NCBI GenBank assembly: GCA_014529385.2
Contig: CM043950.1
Coordinates: 68,440,935 to 68,504,934 of the forward strand
Direction: 5' to 3'
From: Adiantum capillus-veneris
Taxonomy: Eukaryota; Streptophyta; Polypodiopsida; Polypodiales; Pteridaceae
Length of the DNA: 64,000 nucleotides
The position numbers were made by a program, and so were the translations under genes. The notes under the pieces are model-generated. The model saw only the letters and a program-made list of their open reading frames with translations, had not been told where the DNA came from and did no database searches. Below are positions 32,738 through 44,510 of this stretch, piece after piece (within the stretch, counting starts at the first letter, position 1; each line of letters opens with the position of its first letter).

Positions 32738-34520
32738 ATGGTGTCATTGATGACAATAGCTCAAGTTGATTCACAAATACCACTTCCTATTACAATTGGA
32801 TTAATTGAGCAATCGGATATGAATCAATTACTAGCTGGTAGTCTATACAAAAGAAATCGAGATGGAATATTGCTCTTATGCATTAATCTTGCAGAGAAAA
32901 ACCAGTACCTAAGTCAAGCACATATTACCATAGTAGGACTTCACTTTGCGGAAGATCAAACTATGCAAAGAATCTTGAGATTTGGAGTATTTTGGCCAAC
33001 TATGAGGAGTGATGTTTGATATTTTGTAAAGGATTGTCCTAAATGTCAAAAACAAACACCCATACCTCATGTAACATTGTTTCAAATTTTGCCTGTTCCT
33101 AAGTGGAGTAAATATTTGATTACTTACTTATCAAGCCGAACATTTCCTGAGGATATGACTAAACATCATCAATGAGCAATTGAAACTGAAGCAAGAGACT
33201 ATGCTCTTATTGGAATCCAATTGTATCGGAGAGGTAAATATCAACATTTGCACCTTTGTGCAAATGAAGACGAATATATTTCGATTATAGAACAAGCACA
33301 TGCTGGATTAGCTGGAGGTCACTTTTCTAGTGAAACCACCACAAGAGCAATCTTGATGGCAGGCATATGGTGGCCAACACTTTTTGCAGATGCCAAAGAA
33401 TATGTTCGAAGGTGTGATGTTTGTCAACGAGCAAAAATGCCAACACGTGTAGATAGCATGCCCTTGAGACCAATGATGGGGGCTAGAGCTTTCGCAAAGT
33501 GGGGTATAGATTTTGTTGGGCCAATACAGCCACCTGCTTATAGAACCCAAGCTCAATATATCATTGTAGCTACGGACTATTTGACCAAGTGGGCCGAGGC
33601 TGAAGCAACTCAAAAGAATGATGCCAAAACCACTGCCGCATTCTTATATGAGTATGTATTCACAAGATATAGACTACCAATAGAAATTGTCAGTGATCGG
33701 GGAACTCATTTTCTCAATGACGTAATCAAGTATTTATGAGTTAATGGTCATCCATAATAAATGAGCTCCCTATCACCCACAAGCAAACGGACAAGCTGAG
33801 CATACGAACAACATTCTTAGCTTGGTATTGACTAAAGTGGTTAGTTCAGGAAGGACAGACTGGGAAATGAATCTCCATGCAGCTCTATGGGCTTATTGAG
33901 TTTCATTCAAAATAGCCTTAAATGCTACACCCTTTAACCTTGTTTATGGTCTTGATGCCATACTGCCAATAGAATTTCTATTGCTGACATTAAGGGTAGA
34001 TGAAAATCTTGAGTAAACTGGACATGAATTGTCAGAAAGACTTGAAGATTTAGAAAAGCTAGATGAGCAAAGGCTAGCTGCCGTAACTCACATCTATGCA
34101 CAAAAGCGGAAACTAAAACAGTTTTTTGATTCCCATCTAATAACAAAAATCTTCAAGAAAGGGGACTTAGTTTTAGTCTATTCCCTTAAGCAACACATTC
34201 CCAAGTTTAAGAAAAAGGGGTACAGATCGCTTATCATTAAAGATGTATCTCCAAGTGGAGAAGTAAAGTTGTCCACCCTAGATGGTGAACCAATGGCTAA
34301 TTGGATTAGTGGATGTCGTTTAAAGAAATACAATTTGCCACTAACCAATGAATTGCTAAAAAGAATGCATGCAGCCAAGCATAGGAGGATTAAACGACAG
34401 CAGATTATTGATGAAGCCCAAGAGGAAGCCCGGCTTCGGGTACTCAAATGGAAAGGTGCTCTCAAGAATCAACAGACACCAATTCCCATCAACACTCTGG
34501 AAATAGATGACCAACAATAG
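32738..34520 (+). pseudogene. Gypsy integrase, decayed, possibly with two zinc-binding segments
   Basis: A first N-terminal-type segment (about 32890-33060) reads LRFGVFWPTMRSDV and, after a TGA, YFVKDCPKCQK. A second one at 33221-33440 has IEQAHAGLAGGHFSSETT and YVRRCDVCQRAKMP, a full HHCC. The catalytic core has WGIDFVGPIQPP, EIVSDRGTHF and, after a frameshift near 33740, HPQANGQAEHTNN, so all three acids are recognisable. Stops at 33017, 33737, 33762, 33897 and 34014 interrupt it. The C-terminal region (34029-34520) is open and includes KKGDLVLVY and WISGCRLKKY. The reading frame then runs through a TAG at 34518 into the protease-like domain. Confidence 0.75.
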
Positions 34521-34950
34521 GAATTTCCTAAAGATTCAGTGCCAACAGATGATGAATGGTTAGACGGAATGGACTTGCGCATCAAAGTACACCTCAACAA
34601 TCATAGCACAAATGCTTCGATTGACACAGGAGCTAGAGTAAATGCAGTCGGCTATTCCATGTACAAGAAAGAAACAACTCAAACATTGACAGTCGGAATA
34701 GCGACAATAAAAGGATGCAACAAGAACCCAACACCAACATTGGGAGTAGTCAACTTGAACGTGATAGTACATGGATGTTCTTGTCTCATTAGTTTGTACG
34801 CTTACTAGATGAACAAATGAATGAGACGACGATTCTTGGAATTCCTTGGATGCGGACATACAAGGCAATACCAAATTGGGATACAAATCAGCTCAAGCTA
34901 TTACCTAAAGGTGGGCAACTCATTGTTCCAATTGCACCAAGCAAGGAGGA
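34521..34950 (+). pseudogene. Retropepsin-like domain located after the integrase
   Basis: In the same frame as the integrase C-terminus, past one TAG, the sequence reads GMDLRIKVHLNNHS. It then has ASIDTGARVNAVGYSMYKK with the active-site Asp codon at 34623, the D-T-G-A signature of retropepsins. About 75 residues later, after a stop and a frame change near 34808, comes ETTILGIPWMRTYKAIP, the conserved ILG-x-PW end of a gypsy protease. Both landmarks and their spacing fit one protease domain. Its place downstream of the integrase, rather than between Gag and RT, is unusual. Confidence 0.65.
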
Positions 34951-35527
34951 ATGGAAAGGGAATAATCAGCAGAGCAAACCACGAAGCAATCGATCTTGTT
35001 CATCCTCTCGACAAGCAAATGCTACAAGTAGCATGCAAGGAGTCAGGAAAATTTGGGTACCAAAAGCACAGCTTAAGGACAAGCCGATTCAAATCTGGGT
35101 GCTCAAAAGATCATCGACAAAACCGAAGAAGGTTCCAAGGGTCAAAACACAGAAACCAGCTTCTCCGAGTAAGGAACCTAGCTTGAAATGGGTTTGGCAA
35201 AAAAAGGAGCACTTATCTTCTCCACAAACCATAAAACCAATCAAGCAATGGAGAGTTAAGTCTCAAAAGACTCCACCATGCCATTCCACACCAAGCACAC
35301 CAACCTACCAATGGCGAGAAAAAGCTCGACAACACTCCAAAGTGCTACTAACAGCTCAGGCAATCAGCGTGCTGAAGCATCCTGATGGTACAATCAAACA
35401 GAGAGCACACAAGCTACAGGATTTGCTCTTTGGAAAACAACATCAGAAAGCCTCGACATTAGAAATCCTTGAGTTAATTACTCAAGACCCAGCTCTTGCA
35501 CATCATAATTGGTTTGAACTACATTGA
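34951..35527 (+). CDS. Basic Trp/Lys repeat tail after the protease-like domain
   Basis: Continues the frame of the ILG segment to a stop at 35527 (that open frame runs from 34817). It is highly basic, with a recurring W-x-x-K unit: KIWVPKAQ, QIWVLKRS, KWVWQKKE, QWRVKSQK and QWREKARQ, about 20-35 residues apart, separated by Pro/Ser/Thr-rich linkers. It ends in a less repetitive stretch (AISVLKHPDGTIKQRAHKLQ, then LELITQDPALAHHNW). No known domain is recognised. The regular spacing and basic charge suggest nucleic-acid or chromatin binding, but this is only inference. Confidence 0.5.
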
Positions 35528-37840
35528 TCTTCAAAGCATGGTAGAGCCAACCATGGCTATGCATAAGACATGATTTATCAACTCACAATCGTCTCGGAGT
35601 ATGCCATCTAGGAGGGGTGGAAGGGCACTAAGTAAGTAAGGGCAATGTTTAATGAAGAGGGAGGAAAAAGTTCGATATTAACGTGTGATTTTTTATACAA
35701 CTACCTAATAATGCCCTTATAATTCATCATCGAGGGAAAATTCACTGATAATATCTTCTCAATGAGTGTAAATAGCGTATATACTATCAAAAAATCTTCA
35801 AAAAATAGTCCTTTTTTATTATTTTTCATCATTTTTCTTGATACTGAGACTTAAAAATGGAGAAATCCAATAAAAAACACTTAAACTATGTTTTTCAATG
35901 GATTTTCTCAATTATTGGATTTTCACTTTGCTTTTTAGTGCATTTTGTTATTTTCTTTGATTTTTCTCAGTAAACATGTCAAAAATTAACAATAAATAGC
36001 AAAGGAGCTTAGATGGAAAAACGAAAGACATGTTGGTGATCAGAAAGACAAGGCAGACAAGCACAAAAATTTTCAATGGAATTGGAAGATGGAAGCGGGA
36101 AGCCTAAATTAGGCGGCCAGGCCTACTTTTGGCAAAATCTTGCAGAATGAGCTACAGGAATCCAATCGGGAAAATTTTTGAGTCTAACATAGATTTCACG
36201 ACCTAGTAGGACTTACGAGGGAATCTCGAGAAAAATGGTTCGGGGAGTCCAGGTATAGATATCCCAGGTAGGCTAAAACAATCTCATTTCCACTTGTTAC
36301 CTTTGCAGAGAGAGCTTTTCGACCTCTTTCGCGCGTACTTTCCGGAGTCTACAATTGCCTGTTTTCAGCGCCGTCTCACATGAGACATGAGGGATAAGTT
36401 CTTTACTCATCAATGATTCATTTTGTACGGCCGAAAGCTAGTCTAAACCCATAGAAGAAACCCTAGAATCCGAGCAGTGCATGAAGACCTACGACCAAAA
36501 ACTGACCATAGCGGCCTGTCAACTCAACCAAATCAGATAGGATTTGAACTGTAGCATGCCCTAACATAATAGCACCTTTCTATATCATCAGTCGACCATT
36601 CAAACAGGGGTCGAGGGGGTCCCCAATAGAAAAGCTAGGTTTTTGGTAGATGCCAGAATTTGGTTCTGACTCCATACACAACTGGCCTACGAGGTTTATA
36701 TACAATGTATATGCTTGGTTTTGTGAAATCAATCAAGCAAAGCCCTCGAAAAGCAAACAATGGCTCGAAGGCTACAAAGCATCATATTCGACATACGAGG
36801 TCAAATTGACTTCAAATGAGCCAAAAGTGGATGAGTTGCTTCACGACTACGTTGCGGACAAGTCCAAAGCCTCACAAGTGACAAACCAACTCAACAGATA
36901 GTGTAATCACAGAAATCAGAGATTTCAGAGTCGACAAAGCACAAAGTGATGCCGGCAAGACCAAACTTTACCAAATTCAATTTAGGACTTGTTTTAGGTG
37001 TATAGAATGTGTTTAGGTCAAAATTTTTAAGTTTTGCAAGAAAAATGTGACTCCTGTAAATAATCACGATTATTTACTTTTGCACTATTTTTTCTTGGAA
37101 ATTGTATCATCACCTCACCTATCATTTGTACACACCTATTATATGCCAAAAATCAAGTATGAGCCAAAATGATCACATATAACTTGGAAAATTGCCAAAA
37201 AAACGCAAGGAAGTCTGTGCAAGCCAATTTCTGAGTTATGGACCACATTTCTTGATCCAAATCACCTCATATCCCATATACAAAGTGTATACAATGCTTA
37301 GAACCAAGTTGTACAAAAAAAATGTTGATTTTGGTAGAAAAGGTGATAATCGCGATTATTCACTTTCATGCCAAAATGGGGGAATTTCGCTATTTTTCCG
37401 TCATACATCCAAAGTACACGATGTGTTAAGCCCACTAGCCAAGTTTGAACCAATTTGGAGCTTAGAATCCCAAATTTTTTGCATATCTACTGTTTAAGAG
37501 ACCTAAAGCCAAAATCTGGTACCATTTTCACCCTATGCATCCAAATGAGCCCATATTTCACTCAGAGTATGTATTTGGTATATACTTCAAGCCTGCAATG
37601 CCAAATTTACAAAAAGTTGAAAAAAACTCAGCTGTAAATAATCACGATTGGTTACTTTTGTTGCAATTTTTTGTTTTGACTTTACGATTTTGTTCCTTAC
37701 ATGTTTTTATGCATCTTTGCTTGTTCAAAACTTGATTTGAAGCAAATTGGACCAAAATTGTCAACATTTCATATTGAAGGACACTTCAGAAAAAAATGTG
37801 TCAAATCTGCTAACTTTGATACTTGATTCATTGAACAGGA
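35528..37840 (+). other. Non-coding region with diverged repeats
   Basis: 2.3 kb without a recognisable gene. A purine-rich tract (GAGGGGTGGAAGGG, about 35612-35626) could be a decayed or internal PPT. A short open frame at 36650-36901 shows no similarity. From about 36960 to 37720 the sequence has an irregular repeat described separately. Confidence 0.45.
36960..37730 (+). repeat. Diverged tandem repeat, about 285 bp period
   Basis: The motif AATAATCACGATT (or with CGCGATT), followed by TTACTTTTG-like sequence, occurs near 37061, 37343 and 37635, spaced by 282 and 292 bp. It is surrounded by weakly similar AT-rich sequence containing CCAAAAT, CATATA and TTTTGCA words. A related AATAATCGCGATTTTGGCAC is present in the LTRs of element 1 (about 11107, and degraded at 51668). 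Confidence 0.45.
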
Positions 37841-38705
37841 GCCATGCAAGCAGCAGAGAGGGCCAACAAGAAGCTCAACCAAAAAGAAAAGTTGCAAGAG
37901 CTACCAGCATATCAACTAGACCCCGATTCAGTCAAGAATGCAAAAGCGACCTATCTCTCAAAGGAACATCTTGAAGAGCACAACACCACAGTATGCACTG
38001 GAAGATTCAAGAGATAAGAGGGACATTAGGTAGAGCTACAGCTTCTACCAGAATAAGTATATGATGTCACTACAGAGCCCGAGACCAAAGAAACCAACCG
38101 AAGGCTAGGGCTCAGAGATTTCTATGAACGAGAGATTTGCGGAGTGGACTTCCAAAAAGCTTACGAGCTTTTGTCCACAATCAAAGAAGATGGCACCACT
38201 CAGATCTTTGACCCTCAAGGGAATAATGTTGAAGTTGTGATTACCAAGGAGATAGTGGCAGAAGCACTCAGACTACCAACAGAAGGAATGACAATGAGGG
38301 CAAGAGACAAAAAGATGGCTGGAACTTTCACCAAAGAAGCCACCGCAGCCACATTTGTAGACCTCATTCACAAACAGGTGGAAGAGCCCGCAAGGTTATA
38401 CCACCAACACTTCCATTTCCTTGCTAAGAGGCTGCCAAGGTATACAACGTCCAATCATGTGGTTGCCACCACCTTTACGCAAGTCCTCAAGTCAACAACT
38501 AGACAGCCAATTGATCACGCATAATATGTCTTGTCCACATTAAAAGGGACAAATAAAGAAGGAAAAATCATGTACCTGGGTACACCAGAGGTTTTGACAA
38601 GGATTGTATACCATGCCATCTGCATGGCTGACAACCTGCCACTTGCCCCATATTAGAACACTTGGATAGTGTCATCTCAACCTTCTCCTCGAGCTACAAG
38701 ATTTG
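37841..38705 (+). pseudogene. First part of a long ORF of element 1, split by element 3
   Basis: Begins at the ATG near 37843 (MQAAERANKKLNQKEKLQ) and continues through two or three stops to a good frame at 38120-38524. That frame reads LRDFYEREICGVDFQKAYELL, NNVEVVITKEIVAEALRLP and KQVEEPARLYHQHFHFLAKR. The pattern recalls the 'putative plant transposon protein' domain found in long ORFs of plant gypsy elements. Just past a stop at 38522 the frame goes on to 38705, where element 3 is inserted. It resumes without loss of frame at 48350. Most stops sit where Gln or Trp is plausible. Confidence 0.55.
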
Positions 38706-39039
38706 TGTTATTGAGGCATACAGGGAGTGGGAATTAAGACTAAATCAACCATTAAAGCTTTACATCATCACCTCGCAGAATCAGAACAGTTTCACTACTT
38801 GAATAGGAGCAGAACAAAATCAAGGTACTGAATGGAAACTGAAGGTAGAATACACAGAGAAGCATAGAATCTTCATAGCCATAACCTTGCATTCATCATC
38901 CTTCTCTCATACAATGCACTACCATCAGGTGAGAGACTAACTACTAGTAAGAATGAAGAGGCACAAAGCTCTTCCCTAATTATAAACTAAAAAGTTAAGG
39001 TTCAATAACACTTTACTAAAAGAATATGCAAGGCTAACA
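38706..39039 (-). repeat. 3' LTR of element 3
   Basis: 334 bp. Matches 48009-48349 with scattered differences. Its ends are the inverted TGTTA/TAACA pair. Confidence 0.9.
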
Positions 39040-39602
39040 CCTGGCACAGCTGGGTGGCAAAAAGTTTTTGAAAACCAAAAAAACTTTTGACTTGTTTCCC
39101 ATAAATCCCTTGTTAATCAAAATCTAGTGCTCACAAGATAAACTAAAACAAAGTGCAATGCCTGGAACCAAATCCAAGGTACACAAATGTATTACTATAC
39201 CCAATGAAACACTACCCTTTCCCACTTAGTGTTGAAAAACACTATTGAACATTTAGACATCAGTTTCCCCTGGCAACTCCCCACTGGGCTCCTCCAGGTT
39301 TACTGTCTCCTAATTGAAATCTGCAACAATTGTTGTATCTTCAATGCCTTTTCCACTTTTTTATCATCATCAAGCATTGCCTCCTCTTTCTGGAAACCTT
39401 AAGGTTCCTCATTGAATTCCTTGGTGTTCATGATCTCCTCCACAATTTCTTTCACTGCACCTGTCTCAGTTTGTTCAGATTGCAAATTCTGAAATGAGTC
39501 ATTTTCACTTACGGGTACAAGATCTCCTACATCCATTGCCTCATGAATTTCCATAGCACTAATCAAGATATGAAAATCAGTATTGGATTCAAAATCAACT
39601 GC
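39040..39602 (-). other. Region between extra ORF and 3' LTR of element 3
   Basis: About 560 bases. The minus strand keeps short protein-like stretches rich in Glu and Asp around 39300-39540, which may be the decayed end of the extra ORF. The part next to the LTR (39040-39180) is AT-rich with T/A runs, and I cannot name a clear polypurine tract. Confidence 0.4.
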
Positions 39603-41487
39603 CTAACCTGTGACCATCTTTTCACTACTGCCTTGTTCAATTTTACATCCCTGAGTAAATTCTAAACTTTGCTGCATCTTCATCTGCTCAAAATCTTTCT
39701 TCAAGTCATCAAATTGTTTTTCCAAAAGAACATAATCTTCATTCTGCTCCTCCTTTGCATAACTTTGATAGAGAATATTCACCAGGGAAAACATTTTTCT
39801 TCTCAATTCTAACCATAGCTGGTGACCCTACTTTTTGACTTCATTCTTCAAAATTTCTACATCATGTGGTAAGAGGTACCAGCCATTCAATTCTAGGTCC
39901 TCCTCAAACATATCCTTGATCTTTGCTTCTAGCTCTTGACAAGCTTGGACTCTACTCAAGAGTACACTATTCTCTGATTGCAGTTTTGAATAGTCCTGAG
40001 CTAAGACTTCCAAATGAGTATTCAAACTGGGCATCCACTGCTCTTTCCAAATCTGAATGTGTTTTGACAATTTCTCTTTTCTCTCCAGCTATGATCTATA
40101 GAAGTCAACAGAGTTTTTAGCATCATCTAAATCATCTTTGAGTTCTTGAATTATTCCCTCTTGCTCCTCAATCAACCTGCTATCTTCTTCACTCCTCTTT
40201 GAAACACTTTGTAACTGAACTACCTGAGTTTGCAACTGAAATTTTTCCCTCTACAGTACTGACTTGTTGAGCTGCACTAGGATGCAAAGTTTCTCACCAG
40301 ATCAAGAGCTTTATAAACATCAAAAATTCCAATTTGTTCACCAAATTTACCAAATTGTACTCCCTCTTGCAAGTCTGGTTTGACCTCTGCTACTGGGCTA
40401 CGAAGCTTCTTTCTTTTGAGTTTCAAAGAAGACTTAGGGGAAAACATTGTAGCAGCATCAGCTTTCAATGCAGGTTTAGGAGTTTCAATGACGAATCCAG
40501 ATCAATTTCAAACTGATCACCCAAATTTCTCCATAGGTCTTCCTCCTCCTGTTTTGTTGGGATAAACTTCTTGTCTTGATCTTGAGGATCTGCTACCTTC
40601 TTCTTTCTGTTATCTTCCTGAGAACTGTCTGCTTCATTGTCCTTGTTTCCCTCAAGATGACCGCCAGATACAGAATCTTTTGGAGATAATGCACCTAGGG
40701 TTGTCATACTCATTGCATGGATTTGTAAAGCAATCAAGAATGCTTCAATCTTGGTAGACATATCCTTCCTCTTTTTCTTCTGAAAATTTTCTAAGCTAAG
40801 CCTTTGAAAAAGTAAATTTGCCCAACCAATTGTCCTTCCACACTCTGCAGCATGCAAGAGTGCAAAATTCTCCTTTGAGATATACTCCAACTTTACAAGA
40901 ACACATACCTTCTCTAAAAACCATTTCAGTTGTTGAAATCTAAAAGGATTCTGAAGTTTGTTGATGGGATAATATCCTCTCTCACCTTGAGCCGGACCAA
41001 ATTCTTTGTTCGTTAGTGCCTCAGAAGCTCTGCCAACTGAATTGTCTTCCTCCAAGTGAAGATAAAAAATAGTAGAGATCAGTTCAAGGCTTAGCCTGTA
41101 ATTACCAAAGATATTCCCCTTTGTGTCCTGTACATGACTGAGCAAGGTCATAAGAGAATCATTGTTCTTCTAGTGTTTCCATGGAAGTCTGGCAAACTGA
41201 AGAAGGTTAATCTTCTGCAACCACTCTTGATGTGCCATCACAGACAAGTCAAGCTCTTGTCTCATCTCTAAGAAGGTGTAGTTAACTGGACCAGTGTCCA
41301 TTGCCAATGGAGATGCTTCCAATGGTGTTGAGAGTTCTTCATCAATCACAACATCCTTATCCGCAATAGCCTAAGCTCTGTGCAAAGCTTTCCTTGCTGA
41401 ACGCCGTGTGCCTGGACCAGTGTGCTCTTCAGAGTCTTGAGTAGGGATCGCAGAGGAGATGTCAACAGTGAGTGGCTTCTTCGACAT
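39603..41487 (-). pseudogene. Extra ORF of element 3 downstream of integrase
   Basis: Minus strand, about 625 codons with several stops. It starts at the Met at 41487 (MSKKPLTVDISSAIPTQDSEE), with a basic RRSARKALHRA soon after. The largest open part (41151-40465) reads as a folded domain (LSHVQDTKGNIFGNYRLSLE, then LQNPFRFQQLKWFLEKVCVL), followed by an acidic/basic disordered tail (NKDNEADSSQEDNRKKK). Two further pieces (40468-40277 and 40070-39603) have heptad patterns, for example DYSKLQSENSVLLSRVQACQE, typical of coiled coils. No membrane segment or enzymatic motif is seen, so it does not look like an envelope gene. The family is not recognised. Confidence 0.55.
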
Positions 41488-41607
41488 GGCTAGGAAGCTT
41501 AAGAAAATGCAACAGAAGAGGTACAGAAAACCCGCATAGGAGAAAGCTTTGGTGTGCTGACAAGGATAAACGTCGAGGTAACGTTTAAAAGTAAATTTGG
41601 AACTCAC

Positions 41608-42789
41608 CTAACGTGACATTCCAACATCCACTGCACAACTCTCTACGGAAAATGTTCCATGTGCTAAACCATGATTATTTTTACTCTCTAGGAGATGATT
41701 CACACCCACAAAGGGTTTTAGCCTAAAGCCATTAATTACCTTTGGGAAAATTCTGCCCTGCTCATCAGCCAGCAAAAATGTTGAATCTCCTATCTCTTCT
41801 GTTATTTGAAAAGGCCCCAAGTACCTTAACTTGAGCTTACCAGGTCTTTTGCCAAGTCTGTTGTTGTACATAAGTACCCAATCACTTCTGCAAAGAATTT
41901 GTACTTAATGTTCCTTTCCACCCAAGCTTGTCTTCTTCTCTGAATTGCTTCAGTGATATATGCTGCCTGAATTCTGCTTTCTTCTAATTTTAGTAATTGT
42001 TCATGCCTGCAAACTGAAGACTCATCTCCTGACAATTTATACTGAAGTGCAATCCTCAAACTTAGACAACAAATTCCATAGGAACAATGGCTTACCATAC
42101 ACCATCTTAAATGGTGTCATCCCTGTGCTAACTTTAAATGCTGTCCCGAATGCCCACAATGCTGAATCTAGTTTGGTATCCCAATCCTTCTTGTTTTCTG
42201 AAACAATTCTCCTCAGGATCCTCACTAGAGTTTTGTTGGTAGACTCTACCTGACCATTAGCTTGTGGATAGTAAACTATGGACTTCTTGTGGATAATTAG
42301 GTGATATTCAGTAAGCTTCTTGATCACTTTATTGATGAAATGTCTACCTTGATCTGAAACTAATTCAACTGGACATCCAAACCTGGTCATTATGTTTTTG
42401 TAAAGGAACTTGGCCACACTTTTTGCCTTGTTATCCTTCATTGCCTGTGCTTCTACCCACTTGGTACAGTAATCTGTTGCCAGAAGAATATACTTATTAC
42501 CTGTAAATTTTTTTGTTGGCTTCGCAGGGTCCACAAAGTCTAATCTCCACTTCTGAAAAGGTTCAAGTGGTAGAATAGGTTGTAAAGGCATCCTATCAAC
42601 ATTGAGAGGCCTATCATCCCTCTGGAAAGTTAAACAGGACTTCACAAACTCATGGGAATCCTTAAAAACTAATGGCCACCACAAACCTACTTGTAATATT
42701 TTCTTTGCAGTAATATCTCCAGAAAAGTGACCACCTGCATCACTTGAATGGGCTTCATTTAACTCTGCATGTTGTTCAAACTGCTCCAC
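41608..42789 (-). pseudogene. Integrase of element 3
   Basis: Minus strand. The zinc-binding region keeps SDAGGHFSGD and KSCLTFQR, where a Phe replaces the second Cys of the usual CxxCQ. The core has WRLDFVDPAKP (normally WGxDFVGP), ELVSDQGRHF and YYPQANGQVESTN, so D, D and E remain. A frameshift near 42060 leads to LLKLEESRIQAAYITEAIQ. A second at about 41850 leads to the C-terminal KLKLRYLGPFQITEEIGD and VINGFRLKPF. No chromodomain follows. It would insert the cDNA. The zinc-finger and WGxDF changes suggest that it is dead. Confidence 0.75.
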
Positions 42790-42822
42790 ACATCTCTTGA
42801 GTATCTGATCGATTCCCTTTTT

Positions 42823-43404
42823 TTACAAAACTCCCATAATCATTGTGAATGACCTGCTTTGCCATGCAAGTTTCTTCCTCTGGGTAACCACCATCTGTCT
42901 GGGTAAAACACCATCAAGAAGAAAGTATAACATATCTGCATACCATGAATCTTTGTCTTGAATGACCTGAACTAAAAACAAGTTTGCATCAGGTAATTCA
43001 TCAATTTCTTGATTGGGAACTTCACCTGTAGCCAATCTGCTCAGGATATCTGCAATAACCTGTTCTTGGCCTGGTTTATGAATGACCGAATAGTCAAACT
43101 CTTGCATCAACAATACCCATCTAGCAAGTCTCCCTGACAAATCAGGTTTATTTACCAAGTAGACCAAAGCTTGATAATCTACATGAATTGTCACGTGATT
43201 AGCTAGCAAATAATGCTTGAACTTCTAAAGTCCAAAAATCATCCCAAGGCATTCCCTTTCACTTACTAAATAGTTCCTCTCTGCAGAAGATAACACCCTG
43301 CTTGCATCATAGATTGGTTTAAACCAACCCTTCTCAGCTTTCTGCATCAAGACTGCACCAATAGCTGAATGAGAGGCATCCACAAACAAGCGGAATGGTT
43401 TTTT
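42823..43404 (-). pseudogene. RNase H of element 3
   Basis: Minus strand. Begins with LFVDASHSAIGAVLMQ-type sequence near 43395-43350. It continues to a TAG at about 43212, where Gln is expected in the GL[Q]KFKHYLL segment. From 43209 it reads HVTIHVDYQALVYLVNKPD and then QVIADILSRLATGEVP, the usual gypsy RNase H end and linker to the integrase. Confidence 0.7.
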
Positions 43405-44510
43405 CTAGTTAGGAGGAATCAAGATAGGTGCAATTACTAGCATTTTCTTCAACAATATAAAAGCCCTTTCCTGATCTTCTTTCCATGCAAACTCCACATT
43501 GTTTTTTGTTAAGTATGTCAAGGGTAAACACACATGAGCCAGGTATCTGAGAAACCTGGTGTGCCATTTAACCTGTCCAATGAACCTCATCAGTTGCTTA
43601 ACAATTTTAGGAGCATGTGCTTTCAAAGTAGCTTTCAATTTCTTGGGATCAATGGCAATGCCCTCTTTACTGATGATGTGTCCCAACAAAATACCCCTTT
43701 TCACTGCAGATGCACACTTTGCAAGGTTGAGTGACATCCTGGCCTCCTTGCATTTTTGAAAGCATAATCTCAAATGATGCAAATGTTCAATTTTACTTCC
43801 TGACACACTAAAATCATCCAGAAAAACCTTTATAAATGTTGTCAGGTAAGGAGCAAAAACCTCCATCACCCATTTCTGAAATGTTGGTGGTGCATTTTTA
43901 AGGCCAAAGTTCATAACTGTGGAAGCATAGACTCCCCATTCTGTTATCAATGTTGTTTTATCCCTGTCTTCCAAAGCCATACCGACCTGATTGTATCCAC
44001 TACATCCATCCAAGAAGCTGTACATCTCCTTCCCTGCAACTGCATCTAGCATTGTGTCACACTAAGGTAATGGGAATGGATCGGTAATGGTGGCAGCATT
44101 CAGTATCCTGTAATCAACACAAATTTTGATCTTGCCATTCTTCTTTGGCACCACCACAATGGATAACAACCAGGCTACTTTATCCACTGGATAATGAAAC
44201 CTACTTCTAGAAGTTTATCAATCTCCTCCTTCACCTATTTTTCATAATTGGGGCTCATCCTATACCTCTGTTGCTTGACTGGGACTGCATCAGTTTTCAA
44301 ATTGATCCTATGCTGACACACTATTGGGTTTTCTCCCTTCATATCAGTGTAAGACCAAGCAAAAACATCTTTAAACTCCTTTAACAAGGTTTTCAATGAC
44401 TCTTTGAAGTTCAGGTCCAATTCATACACTTTAACTATCGTGGGGTCTCTGTCCTCTCCCAGATTCATGTCTTCCAAATCATCTTCCCTAACTCTTGATC
44501 TCTTTACCAT
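43405..44510 (-). pseudogene. Reverse transcriptase of element 3
   Basis: Minus strand. The start is LLKEFKDVFAWSYTDMKGENP (44420-44350). A TAG at about 44237 replaces a Gln after SPNYEK. After a frameshift the sequence shows VVVPKKNGKIKICVDYRIL, and another TAG near 44065 follows PFPLP. From 44052 the frame is open: YSFLDGCSGYNQV, VMNFGLKNAPPTFQ and FIKVFLDDFSVSG with the catalytic Asp pair. Confidence 0.75.

Noticed and set aside
39603-41487. Envelope-like protein of an Athila-type element
   Set aside because: No signal peptide, no transmembrane segment and mostly coiled-coil or charged sequence, so an env-like call is not supported.
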